Of a stretch of 64,000 bases of DNA, positions 23,734-37,718 are shown one piece after another; the first letter of the stretch is position 1, and each line of letters opens with the position of its first letter. Below the pieces are notes generated by a model. That model made no database searches. It worked only from the letters and a program-made list of their open reading frames with translations, and was not told where the DNA came from. The stretch spans positions 2,666,001-2,730,000 of the forward strand of contig NZ_BNEA01000015.1 in assembly GCF_016860525.1 (NCBI RefSeq), written 5' to 3'. A program made the position numbers and the translations under genes. Origin of the DNA: Streptomyces rubradiris (lineage in GTDB: Bacteria > Actinomycetota > Actinomycetes > Streptomycetales > Streptomycetaceae).

Positions 23734-24906
23734 ATGGCCCGCACGTTCACCCGCCCGCACCGAGACGACTGGTGGATCGCCGTGGGCGGGCTGCTCGGCG
23801 GGCTGCTGCTGTGGGCGCTCGGCATCCACCCCCGGGAGCACACGGACAACCTGGTGCTGTGGCACACCCCCTGGGCGCCCCTGGTCCCGCTCGCGCTGAC
23901 CGCCGCGTGCGAACCGCTGCGCCGCGTCCGGCCGCGCGTCGGCCTGCTGGTCGGCACCCTCATGCTGGTCCTGGACACGGTGACCCTCGGCAGCGTGATC
24001 ACGGTCGTGCTGTACACCGACCTGATGTACGCGGCCGTCCTGTACGGCACCCCGGCCTCGGCCCGCCGCATCCCGTGGATCGCCGGGATGCTCACGGTCC
24101 TCGGCGGGGTGGTGCCGGCGGGGCTCTGGCACGACCCGCAGGGGCTGCTGATCGGGCTGGGCGTCGGGGTGGTGGCGCTGGCACCCGCCGCGACCGGCGC
24201 GCTGGTGCGCGGCCACCGGGACGCCGCCGAGGCCGCCCGGCTGCGGGCCGAACAGACCGCGCTGCTGGCCGAGATGGACCGGACCCAGGCGGTCAACGCG
24301 GAACGGGCCCGGGTGGCGCGCGAGCTGCACGACATGGTCGCCAACCACCTGTCGGCCATCGCCATCCACTCCACGGCGGCCCTCTCCCTGGAGGACGCCA
24401 AGACCTCCCGGGAGGCGCTGGTCGTCATCCGGGAGAACAGCGTGGCGGGGCTGGCCGAGATGCGCCGGCTGATCGGCATCCTGCGGGACCGCTCCGGGGA
24501 CCGGGAGCCCGCCGCCTCCCCGACCCTGGCGGGCCTCGGCGCGCTGGTCGGCACCGCCCGGGCGGGCGGCCTGGACGTCACGCTCGACGCCGGGCACGGC
24601 GAGGTGCCGGCGCCCGTGGAGCTGGCCGCCTACCGGATCGTGCAGGAGTCGCTGACCAACGCCCTGAAGCACGCGGCCGAGGGGAGCGTGCGCGTGGTGC
24701 TGCGGCAGCGGGACGGCCTGCTGGACATCCGGGTGACCAGCCCGTACCGGCCGGGCGGCGCCCCCCGGGTGCCGGGCTCCGGGGCCGGTCTGACCGGGAT
24801 GCGGGAGCGGGCGGCGCTGCTCGGCGGCACGTTCGAGGCCGGGCCCCGAGGCGGCCTGTGGGCCGTACGGGCCGTGCTTCCGCTCACCGAAGGAGAACTC
24901 GCATGA
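23734..24906 (+). CDS. chiS: Sensor histidine kinase (ChiS-like)
   Basis: This 390-residue NarL-type (HisKA_3) kinase has about five N-terminal membrane segments. The phospho-acceptor is His in ARVARELHDMVANHLSAI, and the ATPase motifs are YRIVQESLTNALKHA and GAGLTGMRERAALLGG. The ATG at 23734 is used, following GGATGGGGG. It overlaps the response-regulator gene (ATGA) and stands immediately upstream of a chitinase, as in the chiS-chiR-chiC cluster of S. lividans and S. coelicolor. Signal inferred: chitin breakdown products. Confidence 0.88.
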   Translation: MARTFTRPHRDDWWIAVGGLLGGLLLWALGIHPREHTDNLVLWHTPWAPLVPLALTAACEPLRRVRPRVGLLVGTLMLVLDTVTLGSVITVVLYTDLMYAAVLYGTPASARRIPWIAGMLTVLGGVVPAGLWHDPQGLLIGLGVGVVALAPAATGALVRGHRDAAEAARLRAEQTALLAEMDRTQAVNAERARVARELHDMVANHLSAIAIHSTAALSLEDAKTSREALVVIRENSVAGLAEMRRLIGILRDRSGDREPAASPTLAGLGALVGTARAGGLDVTLDAGHGEVPAPVELAAYRIVQESLTNALKHAAEGSVRVVLRQRDGLLDIRVTSPYRPGGAPRVPGSGAGLTGMRERAALLGGTFEAGPRGGLWAVRAVLPLTEGELA

Positions 24907-25550
24907 TCCGTGTCCTGGTCGCCGAGGACCAGTCCGCCGTCCGCGCCGGGCTGGCGCTGATCCTGGGCAGCGCGCCCGACATCGAGGTGGCCGGGGAGGC
25001 GGCGGACGGGGAGCAGGCGGTCGAACTGGCCCGCCGGCTGCGGCCGGACGTGGTGCTGATGGACGTGCAGATGCCGGTACTGGACGGGGTGTCCGCGACC
25101 CGGCGGATCGTGGCCGAGCAGCTCGCCGACGTCCTGGTGCTGACCACGTTCGACCTGGACGAGTACGTGTTCGGGGCGTTGCGGGCCGGGGCCGCGGGGT
25201 TCCTGTTGAAGCACGCGGAGGCGCGGGAGCTGCTGGAGGCGGTACGGACGGTGGCGCGCGGGGAGGGGGTGGTGGCACCGGCCGTGACCCGGCGGCTGAT
25301 CGCCGAGTTCGCCGCGGGCCCGGTCGCGGACCGGGGTACGGCGGCCGACCCGGCGGTGCTGGAGGACCTGACCCGGCGGGAGCGGGAGGTGCTCGGCTGC
25401 GTCGGCGAGGGGCTGTCGAACGCGGAGATCGCCGGCCGCCTGGACATGGCGGAGGGCACGGTGAAGACGCACGTCAGCCGGTTGCTGGCCAAGCTGGGGC
25501 TGCGCAGCCGGGTGCAAGCCGCGGTGCTGGCCAGGGAGTTGGGGCTGTAG
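24903..25550 (+). CDS. chiR: NarL/LuxR-type response regulator (ChiR-like)
   Basis: This 215-residue regulator has a receiver domain with acidic residues in AEDQSAV, phospho-acceptor Asp in VVLMDVQMPVLDG and Lys in FLLKHAEA. It ends in a LuxR helix-turn-helix, LTRREREVLGCVGEGLSNAEIAGRLDMAEGTVKTHVSRL. It is translationally coupled to the kinase gene and lies 137 nt before the chitinase gene, its likely target. Confidence 0.9.
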   Translation: MIRVLVAEDQSAVRAGLALILGSAPDIEVAGEAADGEQAVELARRLRPDVVLMDVQMPVLDGVSATRRIVAEQLADVLVLTTFDLDEYVFGALRAGAAGFLLKHAEARELLEAVRTVARGEGVVAPAVTRRLIAEFAAGPVADRGTAADPAVLEDLTRREREVLGCVGEGLSNAEIAGRLDMAEGTVKTHVSRLLAKLGLRSRVQAAVLARELGL

Positions 25551-25579
25551 CGGGGCGCCCGCCGCAATGGCCGCCAGAA

Positions 25580-25621
25580 TGGTCCAGACCTATTGACCTG
25601 TGGTCCAGACCTTTCTACCCT
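25580..25621 (+). promoter_or_regulatory. Chitinase promoter with 12-bp direct repeats
   Basis: TGGTCCAGACCT occurs at 25580-25591 and 25601-25612, on either side of the -35 hexamer TTGACC (25593-25598). A -10 hexamer TACCCT (25616-25621) follows at 17 nt. This is the known layout of Streptomyces chi promoters. The repeat also resembles the DasR operator core TGGTCTAGACCA, so both DasR-type repression and ChiR control are plausible. Confidence 0.85.
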
Positions 25622-25687
25622 CGCAGCACCGTGGGGCATGAAGGCTCAGTCATGCCCCTGACACCTCTACTACGAGGGAGGCGCTCC

Positions 25688-27508
<1,821 letters not shown>

Positions 27509-27531
27509 GACCTGTACGACCTGAAAAGCGC

Positions 27532-27978
27532 CTAAGCGACATTGACGCGCTGACCGGGCGGGGCTGCTTCCAGCCACGCGAGGAATCCGGTCAGCGCGTC
27601 TTCGCTCATGGCGAGTTCGAGGCGGGTTCCCCGATGCGTACAGGCCAGTACCACCGCGTCGGAGAGCAGCGCCAGCTCCTCCTCGCCCTCGGGCAGCCGG
27701 CGCCCGGCCACCTCGATCTGCGCCCGCTCCAGGACCCGGCGGGGACGGACGGCGTAGGAGAAGACCCGGTACCACTCGATGCGGTCGCCGTTGTAGCGGG
27801 CGACGCCGTAGGACCAGCCCTTGCCGCCCGTGTCCGGTTTCTCCGGGACGTCCCAGCGCAGCGAGCAGTCGAAGGTCCCGCCGGAGCGCTGGATGAGCCG
27901 GCGCCGCAGCCCGAACAGGAACAGCCCCACCACCACGAGCGCGACCACGATTCCGCACACAGTCAGAGCGAGGACCAT
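27532..27978 (-). CDS. DUF2550 membrane-anchored protein
   Basis: This 148-residue protein has one N-terminal membrane helix (MVLALTVCGIVVALVVVGLFLFG) followed by RRRLIQRSGGTFDCSLRW and a soluble beta-rich domain: the DUF2550 family found beside atpC in many actinobacteria. ATG 27978 is preferred (AGGAGG 9 nt upstream) over an in-frame GTG two codons earlier. Function is unknown. It is separated from the atp operon by a terminator, so it is probably transcribed on its own. Confidence 0.88.
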   Translation of the reverse strand: MVLALTVCGIVVALVVVGLFLFGLRRRLIQRSGGTFDCSLRWDVPEKPDTGGKGWSYGVARYNGDRIEWYRVFSYAVRPRRVLERAQIEVAGRRLPEGEEELALLSDAVVLACTHRGTRLELAMSEDALTGFLAWLEAAPPGQRVNVA

Positions 27979-28059
27979 CGGCACCGACCTCCTCGTCTCC
28001 TAGTTGGTGGAACTGCTTCTGCACTTGAGTAACGAAACGGAAAAAACACCCACATCTGC

Positions 28060-28106
28060 CTCAGCCGCGACCGGCACCGGATTGCTCCGGGCCGGCCGCG
28101 GCTGAG
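28060..28106 (-). terminator. Terminator of the atp operon
   Basis: A long interrupted stem (CTCAGCCGCG with CGCGGCTGAG, plus inner CCGGC/GCCGG and CCGG/CCGG) lies about 27 nt past the atpC stop. On the minus strand it is followed by a U6 run (28046-28041). Confidence 0.8.
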
Positions 28107-28132
28107 TGACGTCAACGTACCGCGCGGCTGGT

Positions 28133-28507
28133 TCAGCGCGCCGCCGCAGCACGCAGTCGGACGTCCGCGCGGCGCTCGGCGGCGGCGTCGCCCTCCGCCT
28201 TCGCCCGCTCCAGCTCCCGCTCCGTGCGCTGGACGTCGATCTCGTCCGACAGCTCGGCGATCTCGGCCAGCAGGGACAGCTTGTTGTCCGCGAACGAGAT
28301 GAAACCGCCGTGCACCGCGGCGACGACCGTTCCACCTTCACTCGTACGGATGGTCACCGGGCCCGACTCCAGCACACCGAGCAGCGGCTGGTGACCGGGC
28401 ATGACGCCGATGTCGCCGGACGTGGTGCGCGCGACGACCAGGGTGGCCTCGCCGGACCAGACCTGGCGGTCGGCGGCGACCAGCTCGACGTGCAGCTCAG
28501 CAGCCAA
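28133..28507 (-). CDS. atpC: F1 ATP synthase epsilon subunit
   Basis: This 124-residue subunit of the central stalk couples c-ring rotation to F1 and can inhibit hydrolysis. It begins MAAELHVELVAADRQVWSGEATLVV. The beta-sandwich domain (GDIGVMPGHQPLLGVLESG) is followed by C-terminal helices (ELERAKAEGDAAAERRADVRLRAA). It is the last gene of atpIBEFHAGDC, before a strong terminator. Confidence 0.97.
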   Translation of the reverse strand: MAAELHVELVAADRQVWSGEATLVVARTTSGDIGVMPGHQPLLGVLESGPVTIRTSEGGTVVAAVHGGFISFADNKLSLLAEIAELSDEIDVQRTERELERAKAEGDAAAERRADVRLRAAAAR

Positions 28508-28617
28508 GAGTGGCTCCTCGGGTCACCACCCGGCAGGGGCGCCGGGTGTTGGGGTCAATTCTAGTGGGCGTGGGTGAGGGGGCGGGACGCGCCCGCCCCC
28601 TCGGATGAGCACGGGGC

Positions 28618-30054
<1,437 letters not shown>

Positions 30055-30972
30055 TTATCGGTCACTCCCCGCGGTCGCGTCGGCCAGGGCGCTCGCGCCA
30101 CCGACGATCTCGCTGATTTCCTGGGTGATTTCGGCCTGGCGGGCCGCGTTGGCAAGACGGGAGAGCGTGTTGATCAGCTCGCCCGCGTTGTCGGTGGCCG
30201 ACTTCATCGCGCGCCGCGTGGCGGCGTGCTTCGAAGCGGCCGACTGGAGCAGCGCGTTGTACACGCGGCTCTCCACGTAGCGCGGCAGCAGGGCGTCGAG
30301 GACGTCCTCCGCCGAGGGCTCGAAGTCGTACAGCGGGAGGATCTCGCCCTGGGGCTTGACCTCCTCGGCGACCTCGTCGAGGCGCAGCGGCAGCAGCCGG
30401 GCGTCGAGCGCCGTCTGCGTCATCATCGAGACGAACTCGGTGAAGACCATGTGGAGCTCGTCCACACCGCCCTCGGCCGTGTCCTTCTGGATGGCCTCGA
30501 TCAGCGGCGCCGCCACCTTCTTGGCGTCCGCGTACGTCGGCTCGTCGGTGAAGCCGCTCCACGACTCCGCGACCTTGCGCTCACGGAAGTTGTAGTGGGC
30601 GACACCACGCCGGCCGACGATGTACGTGTCGACCTGCTTGCCCTCGCGCTCCAGGCGCTCGGTCAGCTGCTCCGCGGCCTTGATGGCGTTGGAGTTGAAG
30701 GCGCCGGCCAGACCGCGGTCGCTCGTCAGGAGCAGGACCGCGGCGCGGGTCGGGTTCTCCGCCTCCGTGGTGAGCGGGTGCTTGGTGTTCGAACCCGTGC
30801 CCACCGCCGTGACCGCGCGCGTCAGCTCGGTCGCGTACGGCGTGGAGGCCGCCACCTTGCGCTGCGCCTTGACGACGCGCGAGGCGGCGATCATCTCCAT
30901 CGCCTTGGTGATCTTCTTGGTCGCGCTGACGGATCGGATGCGACGCTTGTAGACCCGGAGCTGGGCTCCCAT
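30055..30972 (-). CDS. atpG: F1 ATP synthase gamma subunit
   Basis: This 305-residue rotor shaft of F1 has an N-terminal helix [29 protein letters not shown] and a C-terminal helix [35 protein letters not shown], which form the antiparallel coiled coil inserted into the alpha3beta3 ring. It sits between atpA (21 nt) and atpD (0 nt). Confidence 0.97.
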   Translation of the reverse strand: MGAQLRVYKRRIRSVSATKKITKAMEMIAASRVVKAQRKVAASTPYATELTRAVTAVGTGSNTKHPLTTEAENPTRAAVLLLTSDRGLAGAFNSNAIKAAEQLTERLEREGKQVDTYIVGRRGVAHYNFRERKVAESWSGFTDEPTYADAKKVAAPLIEAIQKDTAEGGVDELHMVFTEFVSMMTQTALDARLLPLRLDEVAEEVKPQGEILPLYDFEPSAEDVLDALLPRYVESRVYNALLQSAASKHAATRRAMKSATDNAGELINTLSRLANAARQAEITQEISEIVGGASALADATAGSDR

Positions 30973-30993
30973 GAGTCAGGTCCCTTCCTTACG

Positions 30994-32586
30994 TCACTTG
31001 GAAGCAGCGGCAGGAGTGTCCTCGCCGAGCAGCTTGCCGTCCGAGGTCTCGAACTGCTTCTTGAAGGCCGCGATCGCGTCGGCGACGGCCGTGAGCGTGT
31101 CGTCGGACATCTTGCCGCCCTCACGGATGGAGGTCATGAGGCCCTGCTCGCTGCGGTGCAGGTACTCCAGCAGCTCCTTCTCGAAGCGGCGGATGTCGGC
31201 GACCGGAACGTCGTCCATCTTGCCGGTGGTGCCGGCCCAGACGGAGACGACCTGGTCCTCGGTGGACATCGGCTGGTACTGGTCCTGCTTCAGCAGCTCG
31301 ACCATGCGCTGACCGCGCTCCAGCTGGGCCTTGGAGGCGGCGTCCAGGTCGGAACCGAAGGCGGCGAAGGCCTCCAGCTCACGGAACTGGGCGAGGTCGA
31401 CGCGGAGGCGGCCGGAGACCTGCTTCATCGCCTTGTGCTGGGCGGAACCACCGACTCGGGAGACGGAGATACCGACGTTCAGCGCGGGACGCTGACCGGC
31501 GTTGAACAGGTCCGACTCCAGGAAGCACTGGCCGTCGGTGATGGAGATGACGTTGGTCGGGATGAACGCCGAGACGTCGTTGGCCTTGGTCTCGACGATC
31601 GGCAGACCGGTCATCGAACCCGCACCCATGTCGTCGGAGAGCTTGGCGCAGCGCTCCAGCAGCCGGGAGTGCAGGTAGAAGACGTCACCCGGGTAGGCCT
31701 CACGGCCCGGCGGCCGGCGCAGCAGCAGCGACACGGCGCGGTAGGCGTCGGCCTGCTTCGACAGGTCGTCGAAGATGATCAGGACGTGCTTGCCCTGGTA
31801 CATCCAGTGCTGGCCGATGGCCGAACCGGTGTACGGCGCCAGGTACTTGAAGCCGGCCGGGTCGGACGCCGGGGCGGCGACGATGGTCGTGTACTCCAGG
31901 GCGCCGTTCTCCTCCAGCGCGCGGCGCACACCGGCGATGGTGGAGCCCTTCTGGCCGATGGCGACGTAGATGCAGCGGACCTGCTTCTTGGGGTCGCCCG
32001 AGCGCCAGTTGTCGCGCTGGTTGATGATCGTGTCGACGGCCAGGGCGGTCTTGCCGGTCTGGCGGTCACCGATGATCAGCTGACGCTGACCGCGGCCGAT
32101 CGGGGTCATCGCGTCGACGGCCTTGTAGCCCGTCTCCATCGGCTCGTGCACCGACTTGCGCTGCATGACCGTGGGGGCCTGCAGCTCAAGGGCGCGGCGG
32201 CCGTCGGTCTCGATCTCGCCGAGGCCGTCGATCGGGTTGCCGAGCGGGTCGACGACACGGCCGAGGTAGCCCTCGCCGACCGCGACGGAGAGGACCTCAC
32301 CGGTACGGGTGACCGGCTGACCCTCCTCGATGCCGCTGAACTCACCGAGGACGATGGCGCCGATCTCGCGCTCTTCCAGGTTGAGCGCGAGGCCGAGGGT
32401 GCCGTCCTCGAACTTCAGCAGTTCGTTGGCCATGGCCGAGGGGAGGCCCTCGACCTTCGCGATGCCGTCGCCGGCAAGGGTGACCGTACCGACCTCCTCG
32501 CGCGAGGCCGCGTCCGGCTTGTACGACTGGACGAAGTTCTCCAGCGCGTCCCGGATCTCCTCCGGCCGGATCGTGAGCTCCGCCAT
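30994..32586 (-). CDS. atpA: F1 ATP synthase alpha subunit
   Basis: This 530-residue non-catalytic nucleotide-binding subunit begins [19 protein letters not shown] and has the P-loop [54 protein letters not shown] is the family block with the arginine finger region (conserved VSRVGGSAQ further on). ATG 32586 has AAGGAGA and AGGGA upstream. An unusually long, structured 158-nt spacer separates it from atpH. Confidence 0.98.
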   Translation of the reverse strand: MAELTIRPEEIRDALENFVQSYKPDAASREEVGTVTLAGDGIAKVEGLPSAMANELLKFEDGTLGLALNLEEREIGAIVLGEFSGIEEGQPVTRTGEVLSVAVGEGYLGRVVDPLGNPIDGLGEIETDGRRALELQAPTVMQRKSVHEPMETGYKAVDAMTPIGRGQRQLIIGDRQTGKTALAVDTIINQRDNWRSGDPKKQVRCIYVAIGQKGSTIAGVRRALEENGALEYTTIVAAPASDPAGFKYLAPYTGSAIGQHWMYQGKHVLIIFDDLSKQADAYRAVSLLLRRPPGREAYPGDVFYLHSRLLERCAKLSDDMGAGSMTGLPIVETKANDVSAFIPTNVISITDGQCFLESDLFNAGQRPALNVGISVSRVGGSAQHKAMKQVSGRLRVDLAQFRELEAFAAFGSDLDAASKAQLERGQRMVELLKQDQYQPMSTEDQVVSVWAGTTGKMDDVPVADIRRFEKELLEYLHRSEQGLMTSIREGGKMSDDTLTAVADAIAAFKKQFETSDGKLLGEDTPAAASK

Positions 32587-32626
32587 CTGGGTTCCCTGCT
32601 CTCCTTGTTGGGCCCGAAGTTTCACT

Positions 32627-32689
32627 TTGGGGGGATGGGGACTCCCCCCAACAGGAGGTGAATCCTCTGCACGGCCCAACCAGGGCCGT
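32627..32689 (-). other. Two hairpins in the atpH-atpA spacer
   Basis: In the transcript (minus strand), ACGGCCC/GGGCCGT (32689-32671, 5-nt loop) is followed by TTGGGGGG/CCCCCCAA (32651-32627, 9-nt loop), both perfect. They lie between the atpH stop and the atpA ribosome site and may set mRNA stability or the relative yield of alpha. Confidence 0.6.
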
Positions 32690-32744
32690 AAGTACGTACT
32701 GCGTCTTCCGGAGTTTCTCGAAAGACCGATATATCGAGTTGCTG

Positions 32745-33560
32745 CTAGCTCGCCATGCGGCGGGCGGCCTCGTCGAGCCGGTCCGCGAGGGAGCCGTTGA
32801 TGACCTCGTCACCGACCTGCACCCGGATGCCGCCGATGACCTCGGGGTCGACGTCCAGGTTGAGGTGCATCCGACGGCCGTAGAGCTTGGTCAGGGCGGC
32901 ACCGAGGCGCTGCTTCTGCCCGTCGCTCAGCGGCACCGCCGAGGTGACGACGGCGACCACGCGGTTCCGGCGCTCGGCGGCGAGCTTGGACAGGGACTCC
33001 AGTCCCGCTTCCAGGCTACGTCCACGCGGCGCGGTGGCCAGGCGCGTCACCAGTCGCTCGGTGGCCGGCTTGGCCCGCCCGCCCAGCAGCCGGTGCAGCA
33101 GCTCGGTCTTGGCCGAGGTGCCGGCGGCGCGGTCGGTGAGCGCGGCGCGCAGCCCGGTGCTGGAGGCGACGATCCGGCCGAACCGGAAGAGCTCGTCCTC
33201 GACGTCGTCGAGCGTGCCCGTCTTCTCCGCGGCCGTGAGGTCGGCGATGTCCGCCAGCTCCTCCAGCGCGTCCACCAGGTCGCGCGGCTGCGACCAGCGG
33301 GACCGGGCCAGCCCGGACAGCAGGTCGGCGGTCGGACCGCTGACCTGGCCGCCGATCAGACGCTGGACCAGCTGGGCCTTCGCCTCTCCGGGCTGCGCCG
33401 GGTCGGTGAGGACCCGGCGCAGGCCGGCCTCGCGGTCGAGCAGCGCGGTGACGGCCGCCAGCTCGTCGGCGAGCTGCGCGGCGTCCACGGACGTGGAGTC
33501 CGTCAGCGCGTCCAGACGCTCCCGTGCGGCTGCCAGTGCCTCGCGGCTCGCTCCGTTCAT
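32745..33560 (-). CDS. atpH: ATP synthase delta subunit
   Basis: This 271-residue stator subunit links the b dimer to F1. It is longer than the roughly 180 aa of proteobacterial delta, as is usual in Streptomyces, with an extended N-terminal half. The family C-terminus [30 protein letters not shown] is intact. Its start overlaps the atpF stop by 4 nt. Confidence 0.96.
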   Translation of the reverse strand: MNGASREALAAARERLDALTDSTSVDAAQLADELAAVTALLDREAGLRRVLTDPAQPGEAKAQLVQRLIGGQVSGPTADLLSGLARSRWSQPRDLVDALEELADIADLTAAEKTGTLDDVEDELFRFGRIVASSTGLRAALTDRAAGTSAKTELLHRLLGGRAKPATERLVTRLATAPRGRSLEAGLESLSKLAAERRNRVVAVVTSAVPLSDGQKQRLGAALTKLYGRRMHLNLDVDPEVIGGIRVQVGDEVINGSLADRLDEAARRMAS

Positions 33561-34102
33561 CGCGTGGCCTCGGCCTTCTCCTCGAGCTCGTCGAGGAAGC
33601 GGTCGATCACACGGCTCTGACGGGCGTGGTCCTCAAGGGACTCGCCGACGAGCTTGCCGGCCAGTTCGGTGGCGAGCCGGCCGACGTCCTGGCGCAGCGC
33701 GGACGCGGCGGCCTTGCGGTCGGCCTCGATCTGGGCGTGACCGGCGGCGACGATCTCCTCGCGCTGGCGCTGGCCCTCGGCCCGCATCTCGGCGATGAGC
33801 GCGGCACCCTGCTCCTGCGCCTCCTGGCGCAGGCGCGCGGCCTCGTGCCGGGCCTCGGCGAGCTGGGCCTTGTACTGCTCAAGGACGCTCTGGGCCTCGG
33901 TCTGCGCGGCCTCGGCCTTTTCGATACCGCCCTCGATGGCTTCCCGGCGCTCTTCCAGAACCTTGTTGATGTTCGGGAGGAGCTTCTTGGCGAGGAAGGC
34001 GAAGACGATGACGAAGGCGATCAGGCCGATGACGAGCTCTGGGATCGGCGGGATGAGGGGGTTCTCGGCCTCCTCAGCCGCCAGCTGAACCAGGGGGCTC
34101 AT
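33557..34102 (-). CDS. atpF: ATP synthase b subunit
   Basis: This 181-residue stator stalk has one N-terminal membrane helix (ELVIGLIAFVIVFAFLAKKLLP) and a long charged coiled coil that dimerises and reaches F1. Overlap with atpH (ATGA type) indicates coupled translation. Confidence 0.97.
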   Translation of the reverse strand: MSPLVQLAAEEAENPLIPPIPELVIGLIAFVIVFAFLAKKLLPNINKVLEERREAIEGGIEKAEAAQTEAQSVLEQYKAQLAEARHEAARLRQEAQEQGAALIAEMRAEGQRQREEIVAAGHAQIEADRKAAASALRQDVGRLATELAGKLVGESLEDHARQSRVIDRFLDELEEKAEATR

Positions 34103-34139
34103 ATCAGTGCCTTTCGTCTATTGGTGCGCGGCGGTCGGG

Positions 34140-35281
<1,142 letters not shown>

Positions 35282-35506
35282 CGCGGGCTCCTTCATCGTG
35301 GCGCATAGGTACGGCAACCTCGTTGTGTCGGCGCGGCGCACGGCCGCGGGTCGGCACGGGACTGGTGTTACGGATGTGGGGGCGGCTGTGGGGCATCTCG
35401 CCTCGCGTTCGAGCAGGCGTCAGCTCAAATGCCCGCGCCCGCGATGCCGCAGTTGGCACCGGACGATAGCAGCATCTCTCGTGCGCCTTTATCCCGGCCC
35501 TACTTC

Positions 35507-35947
35507 TCACGACGAATGCCCTGTCTTCTCGGGCTTGTCGCCCTTCGACGAGGCATCGGGATCGACGTAGAGGATCTTGGCCTTCATGTGGGCACGCGTC
35601 TGCGCGGCGATCCACGCGAGGGTGGCGACCACGAGGGTGATGGCGAAGGCACGCGGGTTGAACAGCGTCGTGTTCTTGAACAGCGCGACGAAGATGACCA
35701 GCAGCAGAAGCTGGGCCGCGTACAGCATCAGGCCCATCATCTGGAACAGCTGGGGAAAGGATTTGGCGGTGCGCTGGAGCACGTAGAGGCCGAGCCCCAT
35801 GAAGACGATCACCACCAGCGTCCCCACGACGGCCCCGATCGCCCCCTTGCCGCCGGCGACCACGGCGCTGACGACGGCGGCGATCACACCGACGGCAGCC
35901 GTGGGCACTGCGGCCTGGGCCAGGATCCGGGCGTCATTGGACGGCAT
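35507..35947 (-). CDS. atpI: AtpI-like membrane protein
   Basis: This 146-residue protein has four hydrophobic segments (AAVPTAAVGVIAAVVSAVVAGG, AIGAVVGTLVVIVFMGLGLYVL, FQMMGLMLYAAQLLLLVIFVALF, FAITLVVATLAWIAAQ) and a charged C-terminus. First gene of the atp operon; AtpI-type proteins assist c-ring assembly or cation supply. The 225-nt gap before atpB is the longest in the operon. Confidence 0.85.
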   Translation of the reverse strand: MPSNDARILAQAAVPTAAVGVIAAVVSAVVAGGKGAIGAVVGTLVVIVFMGLGLYVLQRTAKSFPQLFQMMGLMLYAAQLLLLVIFVALFKNTTLFNPRAFAITLVVATLAWIAAQTRAHMKAKILYVDPDASSKGDKPEKTGHSS

Positions 35948-36249
35948 GGCGGCAACTCCGCTTTCACAGGGGGCAGGGTGTCGTCATGGACGAGCGTAGT
36001 CCCGGACCGAGTGATCGAGATCTCACACCTACGGACCGTCGCACTCAGGCCTCTCGGTCCTATCCGGGGTTCTCGTGAACCGTATCACAAACTATTTGAT
36101 GAGGTCTTTACCTGTTGGGTGTGCTTGCTGTCACACATGAGAGTGAAGGTGCCCGTCTGTGCAGAAACGCCGCCCACTTGTCTGGTATTAGGGCGCTTTG
36201 CTCCCCCACGAGTTGGCAATGCTCTAGTCAGATTCTTACCTTGGGCGTA
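35948..36249. other. 302-nt region upstream of the atp operon
   Basis: There is no gene here. It is AT-richer than its surroundings and must hold the atpI promoter, but I see no -35/-10 pair I can defend. GGACCGAG and CTCGGTCC form a widely spaced 8-bp inverted repeat near 36002-36060. Confidence 0.5.
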
Positions 36250-37557
36250 TCAGCGACGATCGAGGAAACGCGAACGGGCGCCGAGCGCGGTCGCTCCGTT
36301 GACGCCGGAGACCCCGGCCGTGACCGGGGACCGCTCGTCGCTCTCCGTGACCTCCGAGGCGGCGGACTCCGCGGCGGCTTCGGGGACACGGCGCCTGCGG
36401 TAGCGCGGCGGGACGAAGCGCTGGGCCCACAGCGGCACGCGCGGCGTGAAGCGCGGGAGCAGCAGCAGGACCAGGCCGACCGCGCTGAGGAAGACCACGC
36501 CCAGCACGATCCACATCGACGCCGAGTTGACCGAGTACGCCAGCGCCCCGAAGCCGATCAGCGCCGACCAGAAGTACATGATCAGCACGGCCCGGCTGTG
36601 CGAGTGGCCGATCTCCAGCAGGCGGTGGTGCAGATGGCCGCGGTCGGCGGCGAACGGGGACTGACCGCGCCAGGTGCGCCGGACGATCGCGAGCACCAGG
36701 TCGGCGGCCGGTACGGCGATGATGGTCAGCGGAAGCAGCAGCGGGATGTAGACCGGCACCGTCTGGTGCACCGCCGCCTTCTCCGAGCCGGTGAACAGCG
36801 CGAGGGCGTCCGGGTCCACCTGCCCGGTGATCGAGATCGCGCCCGCCGACAGCACCAGGCCGATCAGCATCGAACCCGAGTCGCCCATGAAGATCCGCGC
36901 CGGGTGCATGTTGTGCGGCAGGAAGCCCAGGCACATGCCCATCAGGATGGCCGCGAACAGGGTGCCGGGGGCGGCGGCCTCGATGCCGTACGAGTACCAG
37001 ATCCGGTAGGCGTACAGGAAGAACGCGCCCGCCGCGATGCACACCATGCCGGCCGCGAGACCGTCCAGGCCGTCCACGAAGTTCACCGCGTTGATCGTGA
37101 TGACCACCAGGGCCACCGTCAGCAGGGTGCCCTGCCACTGGGTCAGCGCGACGTTGCCGACGCCCGGGATGGGCAGCCACAGGATCGTCAGACCCTGCAT
37201 GACCATCACGCCCGCGGCGATCATCTGGCCGCCCAGCTTGATCAGCGCGTCGATCTCGAACTTGTCGTCCAGGACGCCGATCAGCCAGATCAGCGCGGCC
37301 CCGGAGAGCAGCGCCCGCGGCTCGTTGGACTTGGCGAAGACCTCGTTGAGGTTCGTCAGGTGGTCCGCGACCAGCAGGCCCGCGCACAGTCCGAAGAACA
37401 TGGCGATACCGCCGAGGCGCGGAGTGGGTTCCCGGTGCACGTCCCGGGCCCGGATCTCCGGCATCGCCCCGGCCACGATCGCGAACTTCCGTACCGGCCC
37501 CGTCAGCAGATACGTCACCGCGGCCGTGATGCAGAGCGTCAGCAGGTATTCACGCAC
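36250..37557 (-). CDS. Undecaprenyl-phosphate GlcNAc-1-phosphate transferase-like (WecA/TagO)
   Basis: This 435-residue polyprenyl-phosphate sugar-1-phosphate transferase (MraY/WecA family) probably starts wall teichoic acid or related glycopolymer synthesis on the lipid carrier. Motifs: GVLDDKFEID, NFVDGLDGLAAG, FMGDSGSM and the WecA-type HHRLLEIGHSHS. About eleven membrane helices are visible; the last 60 residues are a charged tail. The GTG at 37557 (MREYLLTL) fits homologues; a GTG four codons earlier is possible. An LCP transferase, which attaches such polymers, is encoded at 42868. Confidence 0.92.
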   Translation of the reverse strand: MREYLLTLCITAAVTYLLTGPVRKFAIVAGAMPEIRARDVHREPTPRLGGIAMFFGLCAGLLVADHLTNLNEVFAKSNEPRALLSGAALIWLIGVLDDKFEIDALIKLGGQMIAAGVMVMQGLTILWLPIPGVGNVALTQWQGTLLTVALVVITINAVNFVDGLDGLAAGMVCIAAGAFFLYAYRIWYSYGIEAAAPGTLFAAILMGMCLGFLPHNMHPARIFMGDSGSMLIGLVLSAGAISITGQVDPDALALFTGSEKAAVHQTVPVYIPLLLPLTIIAVPAADLVLAIVRRTWRGQSPFAADRGHLHHRLLEIGHSHSRAVLIMYFWSALIGFGALAYSVNSASMWIVLGVVFLSAVGLVLLLLPRFTPRVPLWAQRFVPPRYRRRRVPEAAAESAASEVTESDERSPVTAGVSGVNGATALGARSRFLDRR

Positions 37558-37718
37558 GGGCTTCCCCACAGGTCTCGCTGGCCATCACAGCCTCACACCC
37601 TAGCGACGGATGCATATGGATGAGGACGGCCGGGTAGCGACGGGGGTTGCACACCGTGCCGTACGCCACGGCCCGGATGGGTCCACACCGGGAGGTACGG
37701 GACCCCTTCTACCCCCGT

